From Streptomyces sp. D2-8 (GTDB lineage Bacteria; Actinomycetota; Actinomycetes; Streptomycetales; Streptomycetaceae): 64,000 nucleotides of DNA. Under the pieces are notes generated by a model. It did not search any database and was not told the origin of the DNA. It was given only the letters and a program-made list of their open reading frames with translations. This document shows, in pieces, positions 10,446 to 19,663 of this stretch (positions are counted from its first letter, which is position 1; each line of letters begins with the position of its first letter). The position numbers and the translations under genes are program-made. Location: the NCBI RefSeq assembly GCF_023184515.1, contig NZ_JAAHBP010000007.1:1-64000 (forward strand), in the 5' to 3' direction.

Positions 10446-12086
10446 TCAGGGCAGCATCCAGCCCAGGACCGGGGTGCTCTGGCCCACCACGATCAGGCAC
10501 ATCACCAGCAGCAGGCCCAGGCTCCACGGCAGCACCTTGCGCAGCAAGTCGCCCTCGCGGCCCGCCAGTCCGACGGCCGCGCAGGCGATGGTGAGGTTCT
10601 GCGGGGAGATCATCTTGCCGAGGACGCCGCCGGAGCTGTTGGCGGCGGCCAGGAGCTCGGGCGAGAGTCCGGACTCGCGGGCGGCGGTCACCTGGAGGGC
10701 GCCGAAGAGGGCGTTGGCGGAGGTGTCCGAGCCGGACACGGCGACGCCGAACCAGCCGAGGACGGGCGACAGGAACGCGAGCCCGGCTCCGGCCGCCGCC
10801 ACGAAGTGGCCGATGGTCGCCGCCTGCCCGGAGAGGTTCATGACGTACGCGAGGGCGAGGACGGACGTCACGGTCAGGATCGCGAAGCGCAGTTCGTGTA
10901 CGGTCGCGAGCCATTCCCGGACCGCCACGCGCGCGTGGACGCCGATGACGACGGCCGTGCAGATCCCGGCGAGCAGGACGAGGGTGCCGCCGGTCGACAC
11001 GACGGGCCAGCTGAAGACGTTGCCGCCGACCGGTTCGCCGTCGGGTCCCGCGACGTCCAGGAAGGGCCAGTCGTAGGTCTGGGTGGTCCTGGCGAGCCGG
11101 TCCTTGACGGCCGGGATCTGCGCGACGGAGAAGATCACGACGATCAGCGCGTAGGGGGCGTACGCGCGCAGGACCTCGCGGGGCGGGTCCTCCTCGTCCA
11201 GTTCCTCACTGCGGGCGCCGGTCAGCACGGAGGCCCGTACGGACTCGGCGGCGGGCACGCGCGCGTGCGGTACGGCGAGCAAGGCGCCCGCGCCGGCCAG
11301 GGCGGCGCCGATGTCGGCGAGTTGGGCGGAGACGTGGTTGGAGGCGGCGAACTGGGCGACGGCGAAGGCGACTCCGCACGCCAGGGCGGGTACCCAGGTC
11401 TCGCGCAGGCCGCGTCGGCCGTCCACGAGCCAGACCAGCACGAGGGGCACCACGAGGGCCAGCAGCGGTGTCTGACGGCCCACCACGGACGCCACGGAGT
11501 CCAGGGGCAGTCCGGTCACCTGGGCGAGCGTGACGACCGGTGTGCCCATCGCTCCGAAGGCGACGGGCGCGGTGTTGGCGACCAGGGCGACGACGGCGGC
11601 GCGCACCGGCTCGAAGCCCAGGGCGACCAGCATGACCGCGCTGATCGCGACGGGCGCCCCGAAGCCGGCGAGCGCCTCCAGCAGCGCTCCGAAGCAGAAG
11701 GCGATGACGAGCGCCTGGATGCGCGGATCCTCGGACAGCCGCCCGAAGGACCGGCGCAGGATGTCGAAGTGCCGGGTGCGGACGGTCATCCGGTACACCC
11801 ACAGGGCGTTGACGACGATCCACAGGATGGGGAAGAGACCGAAGGCGGCGCCCTGGGCGCCGCTGGAGAGAGTCTGGCCGAGCGGCATGCCGTAGGCGAG
11901 CCAGGCGACGAGGACGGCGGCGAGGAGGCCGGTCAGGCCCGCCAGGTGCGCCTTCATGCGGACGCCGCCGAGCAGGACCAGGACGATCACCAGGGGCAGG
12001 GCCGCCACCAGGGCGGACAGGCCGAGTGAGCCGGCGACGGGTTCCAGCTCCTGGACGTACACGGGCGCCTCCCCGGTTTCCGTCAT
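10446..12086 (-). CDS. lldP: L-lactate permease (LctP family)
   Basis: 546 residues, ATG 12086. Roughly a dozen hydrophobic helices run the whole length. Typical family stretches are FGLFPILWIVVNALWVYRMT, ALVIAFCFGALLEALAGFG, GFGAPVAISAVMLVALGF and NTAPVAFGAMGTPVV. The C-terminal part contains LSPVLGWFGVAVSGSDTSAN and SSGGVLGKMISPQNLTIA, where the Ser/Asn-rich motif is characteristic. It takes up lactate or glycolate with protons across the cell membrane. No lactate dehydrogenase genes lie beside it. The end at 10446 is 103 bp before manB, same strand, with no obvious terminator between. Confidence 0.93.
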   Translation of the reverse strand: MTETGEAPVYVQELEPVAGSLGLSALVAALPLVIVLVLLGGVRMKAHLAGLTGLLAAVLVAWLAYGMPLGQTLSSGAQGAAFGLFPILWIVVNALWVYRMTVRTRHFDILRRSFGRLSEDPRIQALVIAFCFGALLEALAGFGAPVAISAVMLVALGFEPVRAAVVALVANTAPVAFGAMGTPVVTLAQVTGLPLDSVASVVGRQTPLLALVVPLVLVWLVDGRRGLRETWVPALACGVAFAVAQFAASNHVSAQLADIGAALAGAGALLAVPHARVPAAESVRASVLTGARSEELDEEDPPREVLRAYAPYALIVVIFSVAQIPAVKDRLARTTQTYDWPFLDVAGPDGEPVGGNVFSWPVVSTGGTLVLLAGICTAVVIGVHARVAVREWLATVHELRFAILTVTSVLALAYVMNLSGQAATIGHFVAAAGAGLAFLSPVLGWFGVAVSGSDTSANALFGALQVTAARESGLSPELLAAANSSGGVLGKMISPQNLTIACAAVGLAGREGDLLRKVLPWSLGLLLVMCLIVVGQSTPVLGWMLP

Positions 12087-12181
12087 GCGAAAGCGATTTC
12101 TCGCTGCCTCACCACGGAATGGTCATGTCCGCGCCAAGCGCGCATCAATGGGTGGGCGTGTGGAGAAACCGAGGGGTGCGG

Positions 12182-12604
12182 TCAGTTGTCGGGCGAGCGC
12201 AGGACCCGCAGGTGTCCGCGCCGCGCGACCTCTCTCGGATCGGCCCCGCGGCCTCCGCCGCCGGCCCCGGCCGCCCGCTCCTGGGGACGGGCCGCCTCGC
12301 GCACGGCGTTCGCAAGCGCTTCCAGGTCGTCGCCGCTGGGGCGGGCCGGGGCCGAACCGTCGAGGAGCCGGACGACCTCCCAGCCGCGCGGCGCGGTGAG
12401 GCGCTCGGAGTGCTCGGCGCACAGGTCGTAGCAGTGGGGTTCGGCGTAGGTGGCGAGCGGGCCGAGGACCGCGGTCGAGTCGGCGTAGACGTACGTCAGC
12501 GTCGCGACGGCGGGACGGCCGCAGGCGGTGCGCGAACAGCGACGTACAGGGCTCACGACGTTGGACGGTACCGCACTCTTGAGCGGGCCGCGACGACTCT
12601 CCAC
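12182..12604 (-). CDS. DUF3499-family protein with a four-Cys zinc-finger-like site
   Basis: 140 residues from GTG 12604, preferred because GGGGGAG sits seven bases upstream. GTG 12556 would give the 124-residue core but has no ribosome site. The core reads RRCSRTACGRPAVATLTYVY, then HCYDLCAEHSERLTAP with two Cys pairs spaced like a treble-clef zinc site, then a basic low-complexity tail. This small family is confined to actinobacteria and its function is unknown. It is divergent from the metallopeptidase-like gene at 12899, across a 294-bp gap in which I could not pick a clear promoter. Confidence 0.8.
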   Translation of the reverse strand: MESRRGPLKSAVPSNVVSPVRRCSRTACGRPAVATLTYVYADSTAVLGPLATYAEPHCYDLCAEHSERLTAPRGWEVVRLLDGSAPARPSGDDLEALANAVREAARPQERAAGAGGGGRGADPREVARRGHLRVLRSPDN

Positions 12605-12898
12605 CAGGTCACTCCCCCGTGTCGTGTTGTGAAACGCCCCACACACCCCTTTGGCCACACCTTGCTGACCTGCCAGGACATCGACGTCCAAGGTGTCGAA
12701 CGACCTCGCAAGCGGTCAAGAGTCGTCACAAAACCCTCAATTGCCGCGAGGTCGCCGGTCTCAACGGGATACGGATTTGAGCCCAACCTTGGCTTGAATG
12801 GTCATGTAACGACATGCCGCGCGGCGCGGCCGGAACCCGTCCGTGCCGCCGTGCGGTGCCGGGCACTGGGACGCGGCGGGGACTACCCTTCACCAGTG

Positions 12899-13354
12899 AT
12901 GGACAAGCCCGTAACGCCCCGTGCCGCCGCCCCCGGGCCCCGCCGTCGTGATCGCCACGGACGGGGCATGCGCGGCCCGATCGCACCGCCGCAGGTGCCG
13001 CTCGCCGCGAGCCGCGCGGAGGCGTTCGCCGATCTGGTGCAGGACTCCGTGGAGCGCCTGGAGCGGCGGTGGCCGCAGCTCGCCGACATCGACTTCCTGG
13101 TCCTCGAGGTGCCGCGGCTCGACGGGCCCGGCCAGGCCTGGAACGACGAGGCGGTTCCGCTCGGCGGCACGATCAGCGCGCGCGACGGCCGCCCCGCGCG
13201 TGTGGTCGTCTACCGGCGACCGGTCGAGATCCGCACCAAGGGGCGCGACGAGCGGGCGGCGCTGGTGCACGAGGTCGTCGTCGAGCAGGTCGCCGAGATC
13301 CTCGGACTGACGCCCGAGACGGTGGACCCGCGGTACGGCGAGGACCAGGGCTGA
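12899..13354 (+). CDS. Metallopeptidase-family (zincin-like, DUF1025) protein, HExxH degenerate
   Basis: 151 residues, ATG 12899; an internal ATG at 12968 (MRGPIAPPQVPL) is an alternative start, and neither has a strong ribosome site. The fold-defining segments are present: AFADLVQDSVERLERRWP, the ADIDFLVLEVPRL strand, and the C-terminal VHEVVVEQVAEILGL helix. Family proteases carry HExxH there. Here the second His is absent (HEVVV), so classical zinc protease activity is doubtful. It reads away from DUF3499 and converges on the DUF5719 gene with a 21-bp gap. Function unknown. Confidence 0.7.
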   Translation: MDKPVTPRAAAPGPRRRDRHGRGMRGPIAPPQVPLAASRAEAFADLVQDSVERLERRWPQLADIDFLVLEVPRLDGPGQAWNDEAVPLGGTISARDGRPARVVVYRRPVEIRTKGRDERAALVHEVVVEQVAEILGLTPETVDPRYGEDQG

Positions 13355-13375
13355 GACCGGCGCCGGCCGGCGGAC

Positions 13376-14908
13376 CTACTTCTGGAGCACCGACAGGTCC
13401 TCGTCCGCCTCGGGTACGGCCACCGTCCCCCGGTCGTCCGGCAGGGTCTGCACGGTGAAGGCGGGGATGCCGCCCTCGCTCGCCGCCAGGGTGCGGGCCC
13501 CGTAGACCGGGCCGCCGGAGACCGGCTCGACGGTCAGCGCGTAGGTGCCCTTCAGGCCTCCGGGGGCCGGGGGCTCGATGTCCTGGGTCGTGCCGGCCTT
13601 GATCGTGTACGTCTTCGACACCGGTGTGCCGCCCTCGCTGCCGGCCGACGCGGTGACCTTGACCGTGGCGGCGGCGCCGGGCGCCGTCAGGGACAGGGTG
13701 CTGCCCTTGCCGCTGTTGTCCGCGGACGTCGCGCGCGTGCCGACGGGGCGCGTGGCCGGGATGAACGCCGTCTCCTGCTTGTCGCCCTTGCCGCGGACGA
13801 CCCGCACGGCCGCCACGACCGGCACGGACCGGTCCGTCGGGGTCAGCACCAGGGAGCCGGCCTCGCCGCGGGTGACGTCGCCCAGGTCGACGGCGGTCGT
13901 CATACCGCCCTTGACGTGCACCGTCTCGTGCCCGGCCGGGGTGATCAGCCCGGAGGGGGAGGCGAGGCGCACCTTCAGGTCCGCGTCGGCGTCGCCGGGG
14001 GTGAAGGCGACCAGGCGCACGGAGGTGGCGTCCTTGGGGATGCCGGGCAGGACCAGGCTGCCCGACGGGTCCGTGGACGCGGCCAGCCAGTCGCCGCCGA
14101 GCTTGTCGTCCAGGGCCTGCACGGCGGCGCCGACGCGTCCGCTGCGGACGTTGACGTGCACGGTGAGGTTGGTCTGCCGCGCGTCGCTGAGGGTGGACAG
14201 CAGGACCGGCTCGCTGGAGTGCGGCTGGACCGTGATGCCCTCCCCGACCGCGGACTTCAGGGTGCCGTCCTTGCCGTAGAGCTCGATGTCGACCACGGCG
14301 GCCGAATCGTCGGGGTTCGTCAGGTGGACGTAGTCGGTGCGGTCGGCTTCCGTGCTGGCTCCGGGGAACCAGAAGTCGGTGTCCGGAGCGGTGCAGTTGA
14401 CGCCCTGCAGGCCGCGCCCGGTGCCCGCGGCGACCTCGGTCGTCTCCTGGACGGTCCAGCCGGGCGCGAACCTGCCGTCCGCGGTCCCGACGAGCGCGGG
14501 TGCGTCGCCGCCGGAGCTGTCGCCGGTGACCGGCTTCCCGGGCTCCTTGGGAGTCAGCACGGGTTTGGCGGACTTGTCCTTGCCGGACTTCCCGTCGTCC
14601 TTGCCCCTGTCCTTGTCCTTGCCGCCGGCCGAGTCGTCCGCCGACTCCTCGGTGGCCGCCTGGAGTTCGGCCTTGCCGCCGCTCTCGGTGCCCTTGGTGA
14701 CGGGCGTGAAGGAGGTGTAGGACGTCTCGGCGAGGTCGGACGTGCTGGGCGCCGGGCACAGCAGGCTCGTGCGCTCCACGGGCAGTTGGGCGGCCGCCTT
14801 GGCGGCGGTGTCCGTGCCCTTGGCGTCCGGGGCGGACAGCGCGGCGAAGCCGGTGACGGCGGCCAGCGCGGTCGTGCCGGCGATCAGGGACAGGGTGGTG
14901 CGGTTCAC
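13376..14908 (-). CDS. DUF5719-family secreted/membrane-anchored protein
   Basis: 510 residues, ATG 14908. The N-terminus (MNRTTLSLIAGTTALAAVTG) is a signal or anchor helix. A Lys/Asp/Ser-rich linker follows (about 85-130), then repeated beta-sandwich-like segments with a DTDFWFPGASTEADRTDYVHL pattern seen in DUF5719. It starts inside the stop codon of the upstream glycosyltransferase (ATGA overlap, 14905-14908), so translation is coupled. In actinobacteria this protein regularly accompanies that large glycosyltransferase, which suggests an extracytoplasmic partner in cell-surface polysaccharide work. The biochemical role is unknown. Confidence 0.8.
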   Translation of the reverse strand: MNRTTLSLIAGTTALAAVTGFAALSAPDAKGTDTAAKAAAQLPVERTSLLCPAPSTSDLAETSYTSFTPVTKGTESGGKAELQAATEESADDSAGGKDKDRGKDDGKSGKDKSAKPVLTPKEPGKPVTGDSSGGDAPALVGTADGRFAPGWTVQETTEVAAGTGRGLQGVNCTAPDTDFWFPGASTEADRTDYVHLTNPDDSAAVVDIELYGKDGTLKSAVGEGITVQPHSSEPVLLSTLSDARQTNLTVHVNVRSGRVGAAVQALDDKLGGDWLAASTDPSGSLVLPGIPKDATSVRLVAFTPGDADADLKVRLASPSGLITPAGHETVHVKGGMTTAVDLGDVTRGEAGSLVLTPTDRSVPVVAAVRVVRGKGDKQETAFIPATRPVGTRATSADNSGKGSTLSLTAPGAAATVKVTASAGSEGGTPVSKTYTIKAGTTQDIEPPAPGGLKGTYALTVEPVSGGPVYGARTLAASEGGIPAFTVQTLPDDRGTVAVPEADEDLSVLQK

Positions 14909-17900
14909 TGCTGGCTCCCGTCGGGACGCTCACTGCCCGTGCCGTGGGGGTGGTGCTGCTGCGCCGGGTCGTACGGCGTGCCGTAGCCCTGCTGGTACGC
15001 CTGGTCGTAGCCCTGTTGGTCGTGCTGGTCGTACGAGGGAGGCTGGCCCTGGCCGCCGTAGGCGTACGGGTCGTACTGGCCGCCCTGGTACGGGTCCGCC
15101 TGGTACTGCTGCCCGTAGGCGTCCGCCGGGTACTGGGCGTTCTGGTACTGGTCGCCGTAGCCCGCGTACTCGCCGCCCTGGTAGGCGGCGTTGTCCCACT
15201 CACCGTAGTTCTGCTGCTGGGGCACGGCCGCCGGCGGCTGGTCCGGCTGCGGGGGCTGCGGGGGCGGGAACTCCTCGGGCCCGGTGGCCTCTTCGGCCTC
15301 GGCCTCCGCCTGGGCGCGCAGGCGGCGGGCGCGGCGGCCCTCGCCGGCGACGGCCTGGGCCGGGACGGCCGGCTCCTCGGGGAGGTCGTCGTCGATGTCG
15401 CGGCGCCGGCCGGGCAGGGCGAGCACCACGAGGACGACGGCGAGGAGGCCCTGGGCCCACAGCCAGGCCGTGTGGCCGATCGGGTCGTCGTAGGTGACGT
15501 CCAGCCTGCCGCCGGTGGCGGGGAGTTCGAAGCCCTGGGCCCAGCCGTCGACCGTGGTGCGGGGCAGCGGCTTGCCGTCGAGTGTGGCGGACCAGCCGTC
15601 GGAGGCGGTGTCGGCCAGGCGCAGCACGCGTCCGCCGGCACCGGCCGGGATCGTGGTGTGGATGTCGACGGGCCCGGCGGCGACGGGCTTCGGGGTGCCG
15701 GAGCCGGAGGCGGGGACGATGGTGGCGCGTGCGACCTCCTGGTCGATCTGCCACAGCGCGCCGTCGTCCTGCTGGCTGAGCCGGGTCAGGCCGGGCGTGG
15801 CGTCCAGGACGCGGGTGACGTCTCGGGGAGCGCCCTGGTGGACGAGGACGTAGCGCACGGCGAAGCCACCGAGCTGGTCGGCCTGGTCGGCGCCGGAGCC
15901 GGCGACGAGGTTGGCGACGACCTTGTCGAGCCTGCCGTTCTCGCCGTCGGCCGCGGCGATCTCGCCGTCGCCGAGGCGGGCGCCGGAGCCGCGGACCAGC
16001 ACGTATCCGACGTGGGAGCCGGAGTCGCTGTCGAGGACGAGGGTGCGGGCCTGGTCGCTGCTCCCGCTCTCCTCGGCGACGAACGCCGGGACCTGGGTCG
16101 GGTCGCGCCGCTCCACGGGGCCGTCGGCGCCGCGGATCATCCAGCCCGCGGCGACGAGCAGCGGGCCCGCGGCCGAGGCGAAGGCGATCAGCACGGCGAC
16201 CGGCTGGCGCCAGCCGAAGCTCTGCTCGGCGACACGCGCGCGTGCCCCGTCGGCGCCGAGCGCGGCGGCCGCCAGGAGGGCGATGCCGTAGACGAGGGTC
16301 GCCGGGCCGGCCCAGGTGGAGCTGTTGGACAGGACCGCGAAGACGAAGCCGACCAGGGCGACCGCCCAGGCCGTCCAGATGCCCGACTGGCGTTCCGAGC
16401 GCACCAGGGCGGCGAGCGCGGCCAGCACGATGCCGATGAGCATGAGGCCGCTGACGGTGCCGGGGCCGCCCGGGCTGGCGCCGAGCAGGTCGACGGCGGA
16501 GGCGGCCGAGGGGCCGTACGCGAGACCGGCCTCCTGGAAGAAGCCGAACGGAAGCAGCGTCAGCGACCAGGGGGCGAGGAGCAGCAGGGGCGTGCCGAGC
16601 TGGGCCAGGAACCGCAGCCCGTAGGCCGTGATGTCGGACCGGCGCAGCACCAGCAGCCCGACGCCGAGGAGCAGCGCGATGGGCCACACGATCGGCGTGA
16701 AGGCGGTGGTGATGGTCAGCAGCAGCGCGTACGCCCAGGTGGCGCGCCAGCTGCCGCGGGTTCCGGCGGAGTTCGTCAGGCCGCCGGCCGCGACGCCCGC
16801 GCGCGCGATGAGCGGCAGCAGCGCGGCCAGGACGGCGGTGCCGATGCGGCCGCCAGCGAGGGCGCCGGTGGCGGCGGGCAGGAAGGCGTAGACGACGGCC
16901 GCCCAGGCGCGCAGCAGCCGGGACTCGACGAGCGGGCGGGAGGCGAAGTAGGCGGTGACACCGGCCAGCGGCACCGAGCAGACGAGCAGGACCGTGACGG
17001 CGAGGCCGGTCGAGCCGAACAGCAGGGACGCCAGCATGGCCACGAGCGCGAGGTACGGCGGCGCGGACGAGGTGCCGCCGGCGCCGACCGGGTGCCAGGC
17101 GTCCAGGTAGCGCGACCACAGCTCGGCGGAGTCGGCCGGGGCGGGCAGCAGGGCGCCGCCCGCGAGCGCGCCGCCGCCGAGGAGCTGGCGGCAGGCGACC
17201 AGGGAGACGAGCAGCAGCACCAGGAAGAGCACCGGGCCGGGCTTGCGCGCGATGCGCTTGAGCCGGGCGAACTGCTCGATCTCCAGGAAGTCGGCGTCGT
17301 CGCCGCCGGGGCCCGATTCGACGGCGGAGCCGTGCCGTCCGGCGCCGGACGCGACCTCGGGGTCGGAGCGGCCGACGAGGCTGCTCGCGACCTGCTCGAC
17401 GGTGACGCGGACGGTCGCGCCGGGCGGCGGGAAGAGGGACCGCAGCTCGTCCTTGTCGATCCGGGGTGCGCCTCTGCCGCGCCGTCCGGCGAGGATCCGC
17501 TCGGGCCTGAGCAGCGTGCCCATCAGACCGCGGATCTCGTCGACGGCCTGTCCGGGTACCTTGCCGACGAGGTAGGCCACGGTGCGCAGCAGGGTGCCGA
17601 GCACGATCCGCAGCATCACCCAGGGGAGTACGGCCGTACGCGAGTTGACGAGCAGGGTGTAGACGGCGCCGGCCTTGTCGACCTTGTGCGGGGAGGCCGC
17701 CGTACGGCCCACGCAGTCGACCGTGCGGCGCTCGCGGCTGGACGCCTCGGCATGCCGGACGACCGCCTCGGGGGCGACCAGGACGCGGTAGCCGGCCGCG
17801 TGCGCGCGCCAGCACAGGTCGACGTCGTCGCGCATGAGGGGCAGGTGGCGGTCGAATCCACCGAGCTGCTCGAAGACGTCGCGGCGGACGAGCATGCCCG

Positions 17901-18582
17901 CGGTGGACACTGACAGCACGGTCCTGACGTGGTCGTGCTGCCCCTGGTCCTGCTCGCGGCGGTCCAGGCCGGTCCAGCGGCGCCCGGAGTTGGCGATGGA
18001 GACGCCGACCTCCAGCAGCTGCCGCCGGTCGTACCAGCCGCGGAGCTTGGGGCCGACGACGGCCACGTCCTCGCGGCCCAGCTCGTACTCGTTGTCCACG
18101 ACCCGCAGCAGCTGGGCCAGGGCGTCCGGGTCCGGGGCGCAGTCGTCGTGCAGCAGCCACAGCCACTGCACCGGCTCGCCGTGCGGGAGCTCGGGCAGGT
18201 CGTAGGCGTCGTCGCGCCACGAGCGCGTGACCGGGTCCCAGCCGCTGGGGCGCTTCAGGTACGGCAGCTCGTCCGGGGTGAGGACCGGGGCGGTGCGGCC
18301 GCACTCCTCGACGGCCTGGCCGAAGCCGGTGCGGCGGGCGAGGTGCAGCACGCGGTCGGCGCCGAGGGCGTCGGTGACCAGCTGGGCGGAGGTGTCCGCG
18401 CTGCCGGTGTCGGCCCCCATCGCGTACTGGACGGGCCGCTCCTGGCCGAGCAGCCCGGCGAGCGCGTCGGGCAGCCAGCGGGCGCCGTCGTGGGAGACGA
18501 GGACCGCGGTCACCACATGACGCGGGAACTCAGGTGTGGCAGCGGTGTCGTGATGAGCTGCCGGGTGGCTGTGCACGGACAT
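14905..18582 (-). CDS. Large membrane family-2 glycosyltransferase with Tyr/Gln-rich tail
   Basis: 1225 residues from ATG 18582 (MSVHSHPAAHHDTAATPEF); 27 Arg-rich residues of a longer reading from 18663 look untranslated. The N-terminal GT2 domain (about 25-290) shows HVVTAVLVSHDGARWLP, LLHDDCAPDPDAL (the Asp metal/nucleotide motif) and DDVDLCWRAHAAGYRVLVAPEAVVRHAE. A dozen or more membrane helices follow from about residue 320 to 870, then an extracytoplasmic domain, one more helix near 1100, and a cytoplasmic tail of about 100 residues dominated by Tyr, Gln, Gly and Asp. It probably adds sugars to a lipid-linked or wall polymer. The substrate is unknown. It is coupled to DUF5719. Confidence 0.85.
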   Translation of the reverse strand: MSVHSHPAAHHDTAATPEFPRHVVTAVLVSHDGARWLPDALAGLLGQERPVQYAMGADTGSADTSAQLVTDALGADRVLHLARRTGFGQAVEECGRTAPVLTPDELPYLKRPSGWDPVTRSWRDDAYDLPELPHGEPVQWLWLLHDDCAPDPDALAQLLRVVDNEYELGREDVAVVGPKLRGWYDRRQLLEVGVSIANSGRRWTGLDRREQDQGQHDHVRTVLSVSTAGMLVRRDVFEQLGGFDRHLPLMRDDVDLCWRAHAAGYRVLVAPEAVVRHAEASSRERRTVDCVGRTAASPHKVDKAGAVYTLLVNSRTAVLPWVMLRIVLGTLLRTVAYLVGKVPGQAVDEIRGLMGTLLRPERILAGRRGRGAPRIDKDELRSLFPPPGATVRVTVEQVASSLVGRSDPEVASGAGRHGSAVESGPGGDDADFLEIEQFARLKRIARKPGPVLFLVLLLVSLVACRQLLGGGALAGGALLPAPADSAELWSRYLDAWHPVGAGGTSSAPPYLALVAMLASLLFGSTGLAVTVLLVCSVPLAGVTAYFASRPLVESRLLRAWAAVVYAFLPAATGALAGGRIGTAVLAALLPLIARAGVAAGGLTNSAGTRGSWRATWAYALLLTITTAFTPIVWPIALLLGVGLLVLRRSDITAYGLRFLAQLGTPLLLLAPWSLTLLPFGFFQEAGLAYGPSAASAVDLLGASPGGPGTVSGLMLIGIVLAALAALVRSERQSGIWTAWAVALVGFVFAVLSNSSTWAGPATLVYGIALLAAAALGADGARARVAEQSFGWRQPVAVLIAFASAAGPLLVAAGWMIRGADGPVERRDPTQVPAFVAEESGSSDQARTLVLDSDSGSHVGYVLVRGSGARLGDGEIAAADGENGRLDKVVANLVAGSGADQADQLGGFAVRYVLVHQGAPRDVTRVLDATPGLTRLSQQDDGALWQIDQEVARATIVPASGSGTPKPVAAGPVDIHTTIPAGAGGRVLRLADTASDGWSATLDGKPLPRTTVDGWAQGFELPATGGRLDVTYDDPIGHTAWLWAQGLLAVVLVVLALPGRRRDIDDDLPEEPAVPAQAVAGEGRRARRLRAQAEAEAEEATGPEEFPPPQPPQPDQPPAAVPQQQNYGEWDNAAYQGGEYAGYGDQYQNAQYPADAYGQQYQADPYQGGQYDPYAYGGQGQPPSYDQHDQQGYDQAYQQGYGTPYDPAQQHHPHGTGSERPDGSQQ

Positions 18583-18741
18583 CGAGGTACGGGCCCCGGT
18601 TCGGTGGACTGCGGTGGACGCCTGCGCCCGGTGGGGGCGGGGTCGTCTCGGACGAGCGACCACACTATCGGCTGCGCAGCAAGGCGGCCCGCCGCCTGTG
18701 GATAACCCACGGGTGACGGGCCGTTCGCGAAGAGGGGTCGG

Positions 18742-19005
18742 TCAGACGGCCGCTTTCTTCAGCCGGCGGCGCTCCCGCTCGGACAGGCCGCCCCAGATGC
18801 CGAATCGCTCGTCGTTGGCGAGGGCGTACTCGAGGCACTCGGAGCGGACCTCACAGGCGAGGCAGACCTTCTTGGCCTCCCTGGTCGAGCCGCCCTTCTC
18901 GGGGAAGAAGGACTCGGGGTCGGTCTGGGCGCACAGCGCGCGCTCCTGCCAGCCGAGTTCCTCGTCCGCGTCGTCGACCAGCAGTTGCTGCACCGTCTCG
19001 GTCAT
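18742..19005 (-). CDS. whiB: Sporulation regulator WhiB (iron-sulfur Wbl protein)
   Basis: 87 residues, ATG 19005, ribosome site AGGGG ten bases upstream. The four iron-sulfur ligands are Cys25, Cys48, Cys51 and Cys57 (C-x22-C-x2-C-x5-C). They are followed by the GIWGG turn at 69-73 and a basic C-terminal tail (SERERRRLKKAAV), the complete Wbl signature. The N-terminus (QQLLVDDADEELGWQERALC) matches true WhiB, not WblE or WblA, as I recall those sequences. WhiB acts with WhiA to stop aerial growth and start sporulation septation in Streptomyces. The long upstream gap (19006-19482) is consistent with the complex promoter region known for whiB. Confidence 0.93.
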   Translation of the reverse strand: MTETVQQLLVDDADEELGWQERALCAQTDPESFFPEKGGSTREAKKVCLACEVRSECLEYALANDERFGIWGGLSERERRRLKKAAV

Positions 19006-19446
19006 GTGCGCCCCTCGTCTGTCTTTCGCGTCCCCGTGATCTAGCCGTTACCGATTCCGGCTGAACGACACGAGTGAAATTACAAGTGTGCTGCTCCGGG
19101 CGAGTCAAGCCGAGATCTGCTATTGAGCCCCTTATTCACTCTGCGGAACCAAGCCCATGCGGAAAGTGTTCAAATCACCATAAAACCTGACACACGGATG
19201 GAGCCCGCGAGGGCTCACACCTTCCGCCGGACCCCTTGCGGACCTGTACGGAGGAGGACGCCCGGGAGTTCGATCTCGTTCCGACACGCACATCGAAGCG
19301 AAACGGATCACAGTCGGATCACGAGTACGCAACGGGGTTTGTGCGCCCGGTTGGACGCCATGTGTCCCGGGCGGGCCATGAACAAACCTTTCATCTGAGC
19401 GATCGACCGGATGAGGTGAACCACATCCCACATACCGGGTGTCGAG
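19006..19446. promoter_or_regulatory. Long whiB upstream region between divergent units
   Basis: No credible gene lies in this roughly 440-bp stretch; short ORFs here have no ribosome sites or coding bias. It must hold the whiB promoter(s), reading left. The part at 19130-19200 is poorer in GC than the surroundings. I could not select a convincing -10/-35 pair for whiB. Confidence 0.4.
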
Positions 19447-19475
19447 TTGACAGCGGAGGTGTGAGCCGGTGTCCT
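19447..19475 (+). promoter_or_regulatory. Candidate promoter for the Cys-rich leader and cysteine dioxygenase
   Basis: TTGACA at 19447-19452 is a consensus -35. With a 17-bp spacer the -10 would be TGTCCT (19470-19475), which matches only at its first and last bases among the informative ones. Transcription would then begin at about 19482-19483, exactly at the ATG of the leader peptide, giving a leaderless start. This is inference from spacing. Confidence 0.4.
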
Positions 19476-19482
19476 TGTGGGC

Positions 19483-19575
19483 ATGCTCGCGAACTTGGCG
19501 CTCACCTCGACCCGCACCGCCGGGTCCCACGGTGCTGCCCGCGCTCGCTGTCGCTGTTGCTGTTCCAGCTGTTGA
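19483..19575 (+). CDS. Cys-rich leader peptide upstream of cysteine dioxygenase (candidate attenuator)
   Basis: A 30-residue ORF, ATG 19483, stop TGA 19573-19575. It begins MLANLALTSTRT and ends in CRCCCSSC directly before the stop: five of the last eight codons are Cys. The stop lies 88 bp before the cysteine dioxygenase ATG. A Cys run at the end of a leader upstream of a Cys-catabolic gene is the pattern expected for a Cys-sensing leader; Cys-rich leader peptides controlling downstream translation are known in mycobacteria. Downstream are CAGCTG at 19566-19571 and 19589-19594, able to pair, and a hairpin GCCGAG/CTCGGC (19598-19603/19614-19619). A competing 54-residue ORF from GTG 19469 has a better ribosome site (GGAGGT, eight bases upstream), so the reading is not certain. 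Confidence 0.5.
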   Translation: MLANLALTSTRTAGSHGAARARCRCCCSSC

Positions 19576-19663
19576 GCCACACCCGCTCCAGCTGAAGGCC
19601 GAGCCACCCGTATCTCGGCTCCTGTTCCCTCTGACCTTCTTTCACTGAGGAACCACGCACCCC

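Noticed and set aside
19469..19633. 54-codon ORF from GTG 19469 upstream of cysteine dioxygenase
   Set aside because: It has a good GGAGGT site but no meaningful composition. The overlapping ORF with a terminal Cys run is the more functional-looking reading. Not fully excluded, and noted in the leader entry.
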